A program made the translations under genes and the position numbers. This document shows, in pieces, positions 7,948 through 15,085 of a stretch of DNA of 40,161 nucleotides (positions are counted from its first letter, which is position 1; the number at the start of each line of letters is the position of its first letter). The notes beneath the pieces are model-generated. The model saw nothing but the letters and a program-made list of their open reading frames with translations, did not search any database and was not told where the DNA came from. Origin of the DNA: JAJKJG01 sp036556825 (GTDB lineage Bacteria > Pseudomonadota > Alphaproteobacteria > Rhizobiales > Beijerinckiaceae); the NCBI GenBank assembly GCA_036556825.1, contig DATBIR010000268.1, positions 1-40,161 of the forward strand, read 5' to 3'.

Positions 7948-9156
7948 TCACGCCGCTTCGCTTGCGGGCGGCTCGTAGAGCTTCGGATCCATGCGCGCGA
8001 TGAGACCTTCGCGCCCCAGCGTCGCCTCGAATTCGCGGCGCAGGAAGGGATCCTCCTCGTGATAGGGGATGGCGTTGCCGCCCTTCTTCACGTCGATCGC
8101 CCAGTAATCCTTCATGGCCTCGCCGGGGCGCCCGGCTTTCAGGGCAGGGTGCGCGTTGGCGCCGTGCCAGGCGGCGAGGCGCAGCGGCTCGCGGCTCACG
8201 CCGAAATGTGCATGGTACCACTCGCCGCTCATCGGCGCCGCCGAGACGAGGCCGCCTGGCTCGTAATCCTGGCGCAGAACCTTGTCCCCGTGGCCGTCCT
8301 TCCAAGGGGTCACGCCGAGGCTGGCCGGCCACGTATAGGTGTAGCCGCGCCCGGTCAGGCAGATCAGCACGGCAGTCGATTCGTGCCGGTGCGCCTTGGA
8401 GTAGCGCCCCGTCTCGTGCTGGCCGAGGAACAGGTAGAAACGGTTGCCGGCCATGTGCGGCTCGACGCGGCGGTAGCCGGGCGAGCGGCGGTTGTCGAGC
8501 GGCAGCTCGCAATTGACCACGTCCGGGATCAGGTTAGTGCGGCGCATGGCGAGGCCGCGCACCGGATCGGGCTCAATCTCGCTCCTGGGCGCGAAAAAAT
8601 CCTTCTCGGCCGCGTAGCGCTCGGTGAAGTCGTAGCTGCAATTGAAGACGAAATGCGGATTGTCGATCAGGTTCATCACGCCCGGGGCGGTGGTGCCGCA
8701 CAGGAGCAGCGCCGGGGATCTGGTGGCGTTGACGAAGCGATGGTGGGCATTGAGCGGGATCGCGAACAGCGACCATTGCTGCCATTCGAAGGTCTGCGGC
8801 ATGTCCTGGCCGTCCTGCCAGACATCGGTGCTGCCGCGGCCCTCGAGGATGAGCACGATCTTCTCGTAAAGGTGGCGCTCGATGTTGAGAGCGCCGCCGG
8901 GCGGAATCTCGACGACGTAGCAGCCCCACAGCCCTTCCGTGCCATAAAGCTGGATGTAGCTGCCGCGACCGCCGAGCCGCTTCCACGGCGCGAGCGCAAG
9001 ATCCTGAACCCGGCGCACGCCGATGCCGCGGTAGACCGGAACGCCTTCCGCTTCCATGAAGCTGTCATATGGCATCGGCTTGCGTTTGAACGTTCCGAAG
9101 CCGGCATTCTCGCCGGCTTTCGGCTCGTGCCAGTGGGATGGCGCGTCATGCGGCAT
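7948..9156 (-). CDS. Bicupin protein, copy 1
   Basis: A 402-residue protein with two cupin barrels and no signal peptide. The N-terminal barrel includes PPGGALNIERHLYEKIVL with a His and Glu in place of the full HxH-E motif. The C-terminal barrel has SKAHRHESTAVLICLTGRGY and a later WYHAHFG that could supply metal-binding histidines. The general layout resembles gentisate-dioxygenase-like bicupins, but I cannot name a substrate. ATG 9156. It is about 78% identical (my own count) to copy 2 at 10503-11717 and lies 39 bp downstream of a TctC-like binding-protein gene, as copy 2 lies downstream of its own. A role in metabolising the ligand captured by that binding protein is inference. Confidence 0.8.
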   Translation of the reverse strand: MPHDAPSHWHEPKAGENAGFGTFKRKPMPYDSFMEAEGVPVYRGIGVRRVQDLALAPWKRLGGRGSYIQLYGTEGLWGCYVVEIPPGGALNIERHLYEKIVLILEGRGSTDVWQDGQDMPQTFEWQQWSLFAIPLNAHHRFVNATRSPALLLCGTTAPGVMNLIDNPHFVFNCSYDFTERYAAEKDFFAPRSEIEPDPVRGLAMRRTNLIPDVVNCELPLDNRRSPGYRRVEPHMAGNRFYLFLGQHETGRYSKAHRHESTAVLICLTGRGYTYTWPASLGVTPWKDGHGDKVLRQDYEPGGLVSAAPMSGEWYHAHFGVSREPLRLAAWHGANAHPALKAGRPGEAMKDYWAIDVKKGGNAIPYHEEDPFLRREFEATLGREGLIARMDPKLYEPPASEAA

Positions 9157-9195
9157 GAAGCCCTCGCGGTTTCCTGGTGTCGGTGAAGAGCAAGA

Positions 9196-10248
9196 TCAGC
9201 CGCCCTTGTTGTCGGCGAGCAGCTTGTCGATGGTCTTGAGGATCTCGGGCGGCGCGCCGCCGATCTTCTCGATCAGCCGCATCACCTCGTCGCTCGTCAC
9301 CGGGCTCACGTCCATCTTGAGACGCGCCGCGTCCTCGAGAAACTGCGGGTCGCGGTGCGCCGCGAGGAAGGCGTCTTGCAGGGCCTTGGCGCGCTCCGCG
9401 GGAACACCAGGCGGCGCCACATAGGGCCGCGCCAGATTGAGCGGCAGCTCGGCCACCTCGATCAGCGCGCGGCTCTTCCCGTCGCGCGCCAGCTCGCGCG
9501 CCGTGGGTACGTCTGGAAAATCCGGATGGCGCGTCGTGCGACCGAACTGCACGAGAACGCGCATGTTGCCGTCCGCCTTCAGCCAGTCGGGCTTCGACGT
9601 CTTGACGCTCGAATAATCGACCGTGCGGCCTTCCGCCTCCTTGCGGTCGACGGCGAGAAAGATGGCGCCGCTGTCGGGATAGCCGGCAATCAGCTTGATG
9701 TTGAAGCCGAGCGCGTCGCGCAGCAGGATGGGAACGTCATTGCCGGTCGCACCTTCGGCGGTTCCGGCGAGGAGCAGCGGCGGGCCTCCGGGTTTGCGCG
9801 CGTCGTCGACCGATTTGACGGCCGCGTCCTTGCGCACGAACAGAAGATAGGCGTCGTCGGCGAAGCTCGATGACGAGCCGAGCCAGGTGAACTTGCGCGG
9901 ATCGAACTGGACATTCGGGTTGCTGCCCAGAATCGCAAGCAGCGGCATGTTGCGGGCGAAGAGGCCGAAGGCGGTGCCGTCCTTCGGGGCCGCGTTGTAG
10001 AGGAAATTGGCGGCGCGCAGGCTGCCTGCGCCGGGCATGTTCTGGACCACGACATTCGGATTGCCGGGAATGTGCCTGCCGATGTGGCGCGCCAGCGCAC
10101 GCGCATAGACGTCGTAGCCGCCGCCCGTGCCGTAGCCGACGATCAGCTGCACGGTCTTGCCCTTGTAGAAATCGGCAACTGTCTCGGCGCTGGCGCCGGC
10201 GACGTTTCCCAGCGCCGCGAGGGCAGCGACAACGATTCGCGTCAGCAT
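9196..10248 (-). CDS. TctC-like extracytoplasmic binding protein, copy 1
   Basis: Secreted solute-binding protein, 350 residues from ATG 10248 with a strong AGGGAGG site. A longer frame to 10404 adds a non-hydrophobic leader and is rejected. Signal peptide at 1-21, cleaved after GASA. The mature part opens ADFYKGKTVQLIVGYGTGGG, the family's first strand and ligand loop, followed by NPNVVVQNMPGAGSLRAANF and KDGTAFG. Such proteins usually serve tripartite tricarboxylate transporters (TctABC) and bind carboxylates, but no tctA or tctB membrane gene is in the window, so it is an orphan receptor. It is about two-thirds identical to copy 2 (11907-12950). Confidence 0.85.
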   Translation of the reverse strand: MLTRIVVAALAALGNVAGASAETVADFYKGKTVQLIVGYGTGGGYDVYARALARHIGRHIPGNPNVVVQNMPGAGSLRAANFLYNAAPKDGTAFGLFARNMPLLAILGSNPNVQFDPRKFTWLGSSSSFADDAYLLFVRKDAAVKSVDDARKPGGPPLLLAGTAEGATGNDVPILLRDALGFNIKLIAGYPDSGAIFLAVDRKEAEGRTVDYSSVKTSKPDWLKADGNMRVLVQFGRTTRHPDFPDVPTARELARDGKSRALIEVAELPLNLARPYVAPPGVPAERAKALQDAFLAAHRDPQFLEDAARLKMDVSPVTSDEVMRLIEKIGGAPPEILKTIDKLLADNKGG

Positions 10249-10502
10249 CGATTCCCTCCCTTTTTCTCCCCCCCTTGCAGGGAGGGATAGGGGTGGGGAG
10301 CAAAAAGTCAAAGCGGGTCGTCTGGTGCGGATCAATGCTTTTGCAAGCTGCGTCCGGCAGTCGGTCACCAGGCGGCACCACCCCACCCGCAAAGCCGTTT
10401 CCACTCACGTGGAAACGGCTCTATTTCCAAAAACGCATTTTCTTCGGCGAACCCTGACGCGGAAAATGCTCTCGCCGCTCCCCGAAAGGGGGATAGGATT
10501 TT
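10249..10502. other. Intergenic spacer with C/G-run inverted repeats
   Basis: This 254-bp spacer between bicupin copy 2 and binding-protein copy 1 has no gene. Near 10252-10300 it has runs of C and G that can fold (CTCCC runs against GGGAGGG), and near 10481-10494 a smaller relative (CTCCCCGAAAGGGGG). Such elements are common between genes in Hyphomicrobiales. Its presence suggests that the second gene pair may have its own promoter or be separately regulated. Confidence 0.45.
10393..10420. terminator. Perfect 12-bp hairpin between the two duplicated pairs
   Basis: AGCCGTTTCCAC (10393-10404) pairs perfectly with GTGGAAACGGCT (10409-10420) around a TCAC loop. It lies 83 bp past the stop of bicupin copy 2 on the minus strand. 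There is no U-tract directly after it on the minus strand, so it may act as a processing or mRNA-stabilising hairpin, an attenuator, or a protein-binding palindrome rather than a textbook terminator. Confidence 0.45.
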
Positions 10503-11717
10503 TTACGCCGCCTCGTCGACCGGCGGGTCGTAGAGCTTCCCGTCCATGCGCGAGGTCAGGCCTTCCTTGGCCATATTGGCCTCGAACTCGCGGCGGATTG
10601 CCGGATCCTCCTCATGGTAGGGGATCGCGGCGCCGCCCTTCTTGAGATCGATGGCGCCGTAATCCATGAGCTGCTCGCCGGGACGTCCGGCCTTGCGGGC
10701 GCGCTGGTTGTTGGGCCCGTGCCAGGCCATCAGGCGCAGCGGCTCCTTGCTGACGCCGAAATGCTGGTGGAACCAGTCGCCGCTCATCGGAGCGGCCGTC
10801 ACCATGCCGACCGCCTCGTAATCCTGGCGCATCACCTTGTCGGCATGGCCGTCCTTCCATGGCGTCATGCCGAGCGCGTCCGGCCACGTGTAGGTGTAGC
10901 CCTTGCCCTTGAGGCAAATCAGCACCGCGGCCGAGGCGTGCTTGTGCGCCTTCGAGTAGCGGCCGTTCTCGTGCTGGCCGATCCATACGTAGAAGCGGTT
11001 GCCGGCCATCGACGGCTCGATGCGGCGATAGCCCGGCGAGCGCCGGTTATCGAGCGGCAGCTCGCAATTGACGACGTCGGGGATGAAGTTCGTGCGGCGC
11101 ATGGCGAGGCCGCGGATCGGATCGGCCTCGATGTCGTCGCGCGGCTTGAAGTAATCCTCGGCTCCCGTGTAGCGGTCGCTGAAATTGTAAGGGCAGTTGA
11201 AGATGAAGTGCGGGTTGTCGATCAGGTTCATCACGTTCGGCGCGGTGGTGCCGCACAGCAGCAGCGCCGGGGCGTTGCTCGCGTTGACGAAGCGGTGGTA
11301 GGCGTTGAGCGGAATCGAGAACAGCGAAAATTTCTGCCACTCGAAGGTCTGCTTTTTCGCATCGCCCTCTTGCCATATCTCGGTGCTGCCGCGGCCCTCG
11401 ATCACCAGCACGTTCTTCTCGTAGACGTGCCGCTCGATATTGAGCGCGCCCCCGGGCGGAACTTCCACCACGTAGCAGCCCCACAGGCCTTCGGTGCCGT
11501 AAAGCTGGATGTAGCTGCCGCGCCCGCCGAGGCGCTTCCAGGGCTCGAGCGGCAGGTCCTGCACGCGGCGCACGCCGATGCCGCGGTAGACCGGAATGCC
11601 CTCGGCTTCCATGAAGCTGTCGTAAGGCATCGGCTTGCGCTTGAAGGTGCCGAACCCGGCGTTCTCTCCGGCTTTCGGCTCGTGCCAATGCGGCTGTTCG
11701 GGTGCGTCGTGCGGCAT
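10503..11717 (-). CDS. Bicupin protein, copy 2
   Basis: A 404-residue paralogue of the bicupin at 7948-9156, colinear over the whole length except a two-residue insertion near the N-terminus (EQP). Shared blocks include EPKAGENAGFGTFKRKPMPY, GLWGCYVVE, the first barrel's RHVYEKNVLVIEGRG, the second barrel's SKAHKHASAAVLICLKGKGY and WFHQHFGVSKEPLRL. Most differences are conservative, so both copies are probably functional. ATG 11717; upstream GATCGCATG context has no strong ribosome site, though AAGAGGATC lies close before the start. It follows TctC-like copy 2 after 189 bp holding a strong hairpin. Cytoplasmic by absence of a signal peptide. Substrate unknown. Confidence 0.8.
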   Translation of the reverse strand: MPHDAPEQPHWHEPKAGENAGFGTFKRKPMPYDSFMEAEGIPVYRGIGVRRVQDLPLEPWKRLGGRGSYIQLYGTEGLWGCYVVEVPPGGALNIERHVYEKNVLVIEGRGSTEIWQEGDAKKQTFEWQKFSLFSIPLNAYHRFVNASNAPALLLCGTTAPNVMNLIDNPHFIFNCPYNFSDRYTGAEDYFKPRDDIEADPIRGLAMRRTNFIPDVVNCELPLDNRRSPGYRRIEPSMAGNRFYVWIGQHENGRYSKAHKHASAAVLICLKGKGYTYTWPDALGMTPWKDGHADKVMRQDYEAVGMVTAAPMSGDWFHQHFGVSKEPLRLMAWHGPNNQRARKAGRPGEQLMDYGAIDLKKGGAAIPYHEEDPAIRREFEANMAKEGLTSRMDGKLYDPPVDEAA

Positions 11718-11859
11718 GCGATCCTCTTGCTTGTTGTTGAGCCATGCGACGGGTCGTCCGCAACGGACGCCGGTCGCTCTCGGCGGGTCTTAAGCGGCTC
11801 TGCCGGCCGTTTCAATCGTGGCGCGGAGCTGCCTCGGCAGGATCGCTTCAGCTCGAACC

Positions 11860-11894
11860 GAAGCCTGCCCCGATTCCGGCCGGGGGCAGGCTTC
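11860..11894. terminator. Strong 12-bp stem-loop downstream of binding-protein copy 2
   Basis: GAAGCCTGCCCC (11860-11871) pairs perfectly with GGGGCAGGCTTC (11883-11894) with an 11-nt loop. It begins 12 bp beyond the stop of the binding-protein gene on the minus strand. No T-run follows, so it is likely an intercistronic attenuator or 3'-end stabiliser that would let the binding protein be made in excess of the bicupin downstream. Confidence 0.55.
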
Positions 11895-11906
11895 GCCGAG
11901 GCGTGT

Positions 11907-12950
11907 CTAGTCGATGATCAGCTTCTCGATCGACTTCATCATGTCCGGCGGCGTCGCGGCGATCTCCTCGATCAGGCGCCGGATCTCGTCGCCGTCGATC
12001 GGGCTCACGTCGATGTTGAGCTTGGCCGCTTCCTCCACATAGCCGGGATCCTTGTGCGCGGCCATGAACGCAGCCTGCAGCGCCTTGGCCCGCGCCGGCG
12101 GCACGTCGGGCGGCGCCGCATACGGCCGCGACAACGCATAAGGCGCCTCGAGCACCTCGATCAGCTTGCGGTCGCGATCCGTCTTGGCGAGCTCGCGCGC
12201 CGTCGGAGCGTTGGGGAAATCGGCGTGGCGCGTCGCGCGTCCGAAGACGACCAGGGCCTGCATCTGGCCGTTCGGCTGGAGCCACTCGGGCTTGTTCGCC
12301 TTGACGGCCGAGTAGCCGACCGTGCGGCCTTCCACTTCCTTGCGCTCCATGGCCATGAACAGCACGCCGCTGTCGGTGTAGCCGGTGATCTGCTTGATGT
12401 TGAAGCCGAGCATGTCGCGCAGCACGGTCGGCATCGCGTCGCTCGAGGTGCCTTCGGCGGTGGCGCCGAGAATGATCGGTGGCCCGCCGGGCCGGCGCGC
12501 CTCCTCGACGGTCTTCACCGTCGCATCCTTGCGCACGAGCAGCAGATAGGCATCGTTGGCGAAGCTCGACGACGAACCGAGCCAGGTGAACTTGCGTGGA
12601 TCGAACTGGATGTTCTGGTTGGTCTTGAGGAGACCGAGCATCGGGATGTTGCGCGCGAAGGTGCCGAACGCGGTGCCGTCCTTCGGGGCGACGTTGTACA
12701 GATAGTTGGCGGCGCGCAGGCTGCCGGCGCCCGGCATGTTCTGCACCACGACGTTCGGGTTGCCGGGAATGTATTTGCCGATGTGCTTCGACAGCACGCG
12801 CGCATAGATGTCGTAGCCCCCGCCGGGACCATAGCCGACGATCAGCTGCACGGTCTTGCCCTTGTAGAAATCGGCGACGTCGTCGGCCTGTGCCGGCGCG
12901 GCGATGGCCGCAACGCAAAGCGCTGCCGCCGCTGCCCATCCTCTCAACAT
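11907..12950 (-). CDS. TctC-like extracytoplasmic binding protein, copy 2
   Basis: Secreted binding protein of 347 residues. ATG 12950 is chosen because GAGAGGA precedes it and it starts a clean signal peptide (cleavage after PAQA, about residue 22); an ORF start at 13001 would add a polar leader. The mature protein starts DDVADFYKGKTVQLIVGYGP and keeps all blocks of copy 1, including QFDPRKFTWLGSSSSFA and the C-terminal RRLIEEI. First gene of a probable four-gene minus-strand operon: binding protein 2, bicupin 2, binding protein 1, bicupin 1. The ligand may be a carboxylate, by family, but is not determinable from sequence. Confidence 0.87.
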   Translation of the reverse strand: MLRGWAAAAALCVAAIAAPAQADDVADFYKGKTVQLIVGYGPGGGYDIYARVLSKHIGKYIPGNPNVVVQNMPGAGSLRAANYLYNVAPKDGTAFGTFARNIPMLGLLKTNQNIQFDPRKFTWLGSSSSFANDAYLLLVRKDATVKTVEEARRPGGPPIILGATAEGTSSDAMPTVLRDMLGFNIKQITGYTDSGVLFMAMERKEVEGRTVGYSAVKANKPEWLQPNGQMQALVVFGRATRHADFPNAPTARELAKTDRDRKLIEVLEAPYALSRPYAAPPDVPPARAKALQAAFMAAHKDPGYVEEAAKLNIDVSPIDGDEIRRLIEEIAATPPDMMKSIEKLIID

Positions 12951-13270
12951 GCTTCCTCTCCAAAATGCCGGCCATGAAGGGGCCGGTCGCTTGGACGGCA
13001 CTCTAAGCAGGTCGCGGCGCGAGGTTCAAGGACGGCCACGCTTCCTTCCAGCTGCGCTTTCTGACGTGCCGGCAGGCCTGCGCGCCAGAACCGCTTTCCA
13101 CAAACCAGGGTTGTAGTGGTGGCAAGCGGCAAGCGCCCGTCAACGCTCTGCCCAAATTCGGCCATCCCACACGGCGCACAGGGCTTTTTGGCGCAGGCGC
13201 GAGAGCCGGAACGGCGGAACAGGGCCCGCCTCTGGACGTTGTCCCTGCACGGCAGACGAGAGGAGACAAC
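12951..13270. other. Divergent intergenic region with EcfG promoter
   Basis: 320 bp between the binding-protein operon (minus) and csbD (plus). No gene seen. It includes a small hairpin CCGGCC (12968-12973)/GGCCGG (12981-12986) in the presumed leader of the minus-strand operon and the EcfG-type promoter for csbD at 13216-13240. I could not identify a convincing sigma-70 promoter for the minus-strand operon. Confidence 0.5.
13216..13240 (+). promoter_or_regulatory. EcfG (general stress response) promoter upstream of csbD
   Basis: GGAAC at 13216-13220, a 16-bp spacer, and CGTT at 13237-13240: an exact match to the alphaproteobacterial EcfG sigma consensus GGAAC-N16/17-CGTT. The -10 element is 30 bp before the csbD start. 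CsbD-like genes are typical members of this regulon. Confidence 0.8.
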
Positions 13271-13450
13271 ATGGACGAAGATCGCGCGAAAGGCTCGATG
13301 AAGAACATCAAAGGCAAGATCAAGGAAGGCGCCGGCCGCATGCTCGGCGATTCCAAGCTTGAAGCCGAAGGAAAGATGGATAAGGCCGAAGGCAAGATCC
13401 AGAACACGATCGGCGGCATGAAGGACGCCCTGCGCGGCCGCGACGTCTGA
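13271..13450 (+). CDS. CsbD-family stress protein
   Basis: A 59-residue, highly charged and probably disordered or helical protein: MDEDRAKGSMKNIKGKIKEG, then a GRMLGD-x-KLEAEGK-x-DKAEGKIQ pattern that is diagnostic of the CsbD-like family. The family is stress-induced but its biochemical role is not known. Start ATG 13271 with AGGAGACA 10 nt before it. It is a single-gene unit, with an EcfG-type promoter upstream and an intrinsic terminator at 13523-13551, which supports induction in the general stress response. Confidence 0.92.
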   Translation: MDEDRAKGSMKNIKGKIKEGAGRMLGDSKLEAEGKMDKAEGKIQNTIGGMKDALRGRDV

Positions 13451-13522
13451 TCGTCGATAGCGAAGGCGGCTGCCTTTCGGGAGCCGGCTGCGCTTCGATC
13501 AGTTGATTGTTGTTTGATTGGT

Positions 13523-13551
13523 CCCGGCCCGGCTTTCGGGCCGGGCTTTCT
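13523..13551 (+). terminator. Rho-independent terminator after csbD
   Basis: A 9-bp perfect GC stem CCCGGCCCG (13523-13531)/CGGGCCGGG (13537-13545) with a GCTTT loop, followed on the plus strand by CTTTCT. It lies 72 bp after the csbD stop and before the convergent tusA-like stop. Confidence 0.8.
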
Positions 13552-13556
13552 ATTGC

Positions 13557-13832
13557 TCAGCGGCCCGACTGCTGGCGTTGCGAGCCGTCCGCCGCTGCCC
13601 TGCGGATGTGGAAGACCAGCACGCCCTCATGTGTGCTCTGCGTTTCCAGAACGTCGCCCGTCTCGTTCAGCAGGTTGGGGATATCGATCGCCGCCAAGGG
13701 ATCGGTACATTCCACGATCAGCACTGTGCCTGGCTCGACCCCCGTCAGCGCCTTGCGCGTCTTGAGCGCGGGGAGGGGACATTTGAGCCCTCGCAGGTTC
13801 AGGTGGGTGACGGACATGGGCGCTCTGGACAT
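13557..13832 (-). CDS. TusA-family sulfurtransferase
   Basis: Small sulfur-carrier protein (91 residues from ATG 13832, or 86 from ATG 13817). The signature LRGLKCPLPALK contains the persulfide-carrying cysteine (Cys18 from the longer start) in the CPxP motif, followed by the two-layer sandwich core (GTVLIVECTDPLAAIDIPNL). In bacteria such proteins relay persulfide sulfur, including to molybdenum cofactor and formate-dehydrogenase maturation through FdhD. The locus contains fdhD and fdhA, so that role is plausible; thiouridylation of tRNA is the alternative. It is divergent from the MoeA-like gene, and one possible start of that gene would overlap it. Confidence 0.88.
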   Translation of the reverse strand: MSRAPMSVTHLNLRGLKCPLPALKTRKALTGVEPGTVLIVECTDPLAAIDIPNLLNETGDVLETQSTHEGVLVFHIRRAAADGSQRQQSGR

Positions 13833-13992
13833 CGTTTCCGGCTCACACGACTATGCCGGCCTCGTTAAGGAAATGCACATTCTACACTGGAAAGCGCGCC
13901 CTTTTCCGGGGCTCATGGGGCGGGTGCAGGAGGACGAAAGGGCGCAGCCGGTGCCGGGCCATACCAGCAACGCGCGACGGTCCGGGACGCTG

Positions 13993-15075
13993 ATGCCTGT
14001 GGCCGAGGCCGAGCAGCGTCTCGTGGCCGGATTGCGTCCCGTCACGGCGCAGGCCGCGGCCGTCGGCAATGCCATCGGCCGGGTGCTGGCCGAGCCGCTT
14101 TGTTGCGACGCAGCGTTTCCGGCCAAAGCCATCGCTCTGCGCGAAGGCTGGGCAGTTGCGTCGGACATCACCGTGGGCGCATCCGCTTATTCCCCGGTCC
14201 TGGTGGCGCAAGAGCCGGAATGGGTCGAAACGGGCCAGATCATCCCGGCCGGTAGCGATGCGGTCCTGTCGTCCGATGGGGTCTCGCTCGACCACGGAAT
14301 GGTTGCGATCGTCGCGGCGGCGGCCCCCGGCGAGGGTGTCAGGCGCGCCGGCGAGGACGCGGGGCGTGGCGCCACCCTGCGCGCCGCAGGCGAGCGGCTG
14401 CGAGCGACAGACGTCGCCGTCGCGCAGGCGGTTGGCGTCGGGCAGGTCGCGATCCGCACGGCACGTGCCCGCATCGTCACGCTGCGCGACTGCGACGCCG
14501 ATATGAGCGGCGGCCTGGTCGCCGCCATTGCCGAGGCGTCGAGTGCCTCGGTCGAGCGCTTGAACCTGCGCTCCCGCGACGCGGCCTCGATCGCTGGGGC
14601 GCTCACGCAGGGCGGTGCCGACCTGATCGTGGTTATCGGCGGCACAGGCCTCGGCCGCGACGATCATGCCGCCGAGGCGCTGGCGCGGGCGGGATCGCTG
14701 ATGGCGCACGGGATCGCGCTGCGGCCGGGCGAAACGAGCGGTTGCGGCCTTGTGGGCGCGACCCCGGTGATCCTGGCGCCTGGACGGCCGGAAGCCGCCT
14801 TCGCAGCGACGCTGGTGCTGGCGCTGCCATGCCTCGATCAGCTGACGGGGGGGTCGCGCCGGTTGTCTGTTTCGGGCAGGGTGTCGCGCAAGATCACCTC
14901 GACGGTCGGGCTCACCGAACTCGTCCTGCTGCGGATCGCCGGCCCAGACCTCGAGCCGATCGCCGTGGCCGACGTGACGCTCGCGGCAATTGCCCGGGCT
15001 GAGGCATGGCTGACGGTGGCGCCGGACAGCGAAGGTTGCGCGGCGGGCGAGACGGTGACGGCCTTCGTGTTGTAA
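13993..15075 (+). CDS. Divergent MoeA-like molybdopterin-binding protein
   Basis: A 360-residue protein (from ATG 13993) that aligns along MoeA from MPVAEAEQRL and GNAIGRVLAE to the C-terminal beta domain, but whose active-site motifs have decayed. The SAxDGYA loop is replaced by KAIALREGWAVA. The YDSN motif is absent (LRDCDADMSGG). SGGxSxGxxD reads IGGTGLGRDDHA and LPGNP reads LAPGRPE. The fold is likely kept but molybdate insertion is doubtful; it may bind molybdopterin or partner the full MoeA fusion 10 bp downstream. Earlier in-frame starts at 13915, 13873 and 13816 exist, but the added sequence has no MoeA content and the last overlaps the tusA-like gene. Confidence 0.75.
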   Translation: MPVAEAEQRLVAGLRPVTAQAAAVGNAIGRVLAEPLCCDAAFPAKAIALREGWAVASDITVGASAYSPVLVAQEPEWVETGQIIPAGSDAVLSSDGVSLDHGMVAIVAAAAPGEGVRRAGEDAGRGATLRAAGERLRATDVAVAQAVGVGQVAIRTARARIVTLRDCDADMSGGLVAAIAEASSASVERLNLRSRDAASIAGALTQGGADLIVVIGGTGLGRDDHAAEALARAGSLMAHGIALRPGETSGCGLVGATPVILAPGRPEAAFAATLVLALPCLDQLTGGSRRLSVSGRVSRKITSTVGLTELVLLRIAGPDLEPIAVADVTLAAIARAEAWLTVAPDSEGCAAGETVTAFVL

Positions 15076-15085
15076 TGCGGGAGCG

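Larger units (their letters stand above)
7948..12950 (-). repeat. Tandem duplication of a binding-protein plus bicupin gene pair
   Basis: Unit A (7948-10248) and unit B (10503-12950) have the same two genes in the same order and strand. By direct counting the bicupins are about 78% identical and the mature binding proteins about 67%. Intergenic lengths differ (39 bp in A, 189 bp in B), so the duplication is old and the copies have diverged. Confidence 0.9.

Noticed and set aside
10614..12977. 787-residue plus-strand frame opposite the duplicated pair
   Set aside because: It is antisense to two well-supported genes; its His/Asp/Val-rich composition is the typical mirror of GC-rich coding sequence.
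13816..13992. Earlier start of the MoeA-like gene at ATG 13816, 13873 or 13915
   Set aside because: The 13816 start would overlap the divergent tusA-like start region, and the added residues have no MoeA similarity; I prefer 13993, although ATG 13915 cannot be excluded.
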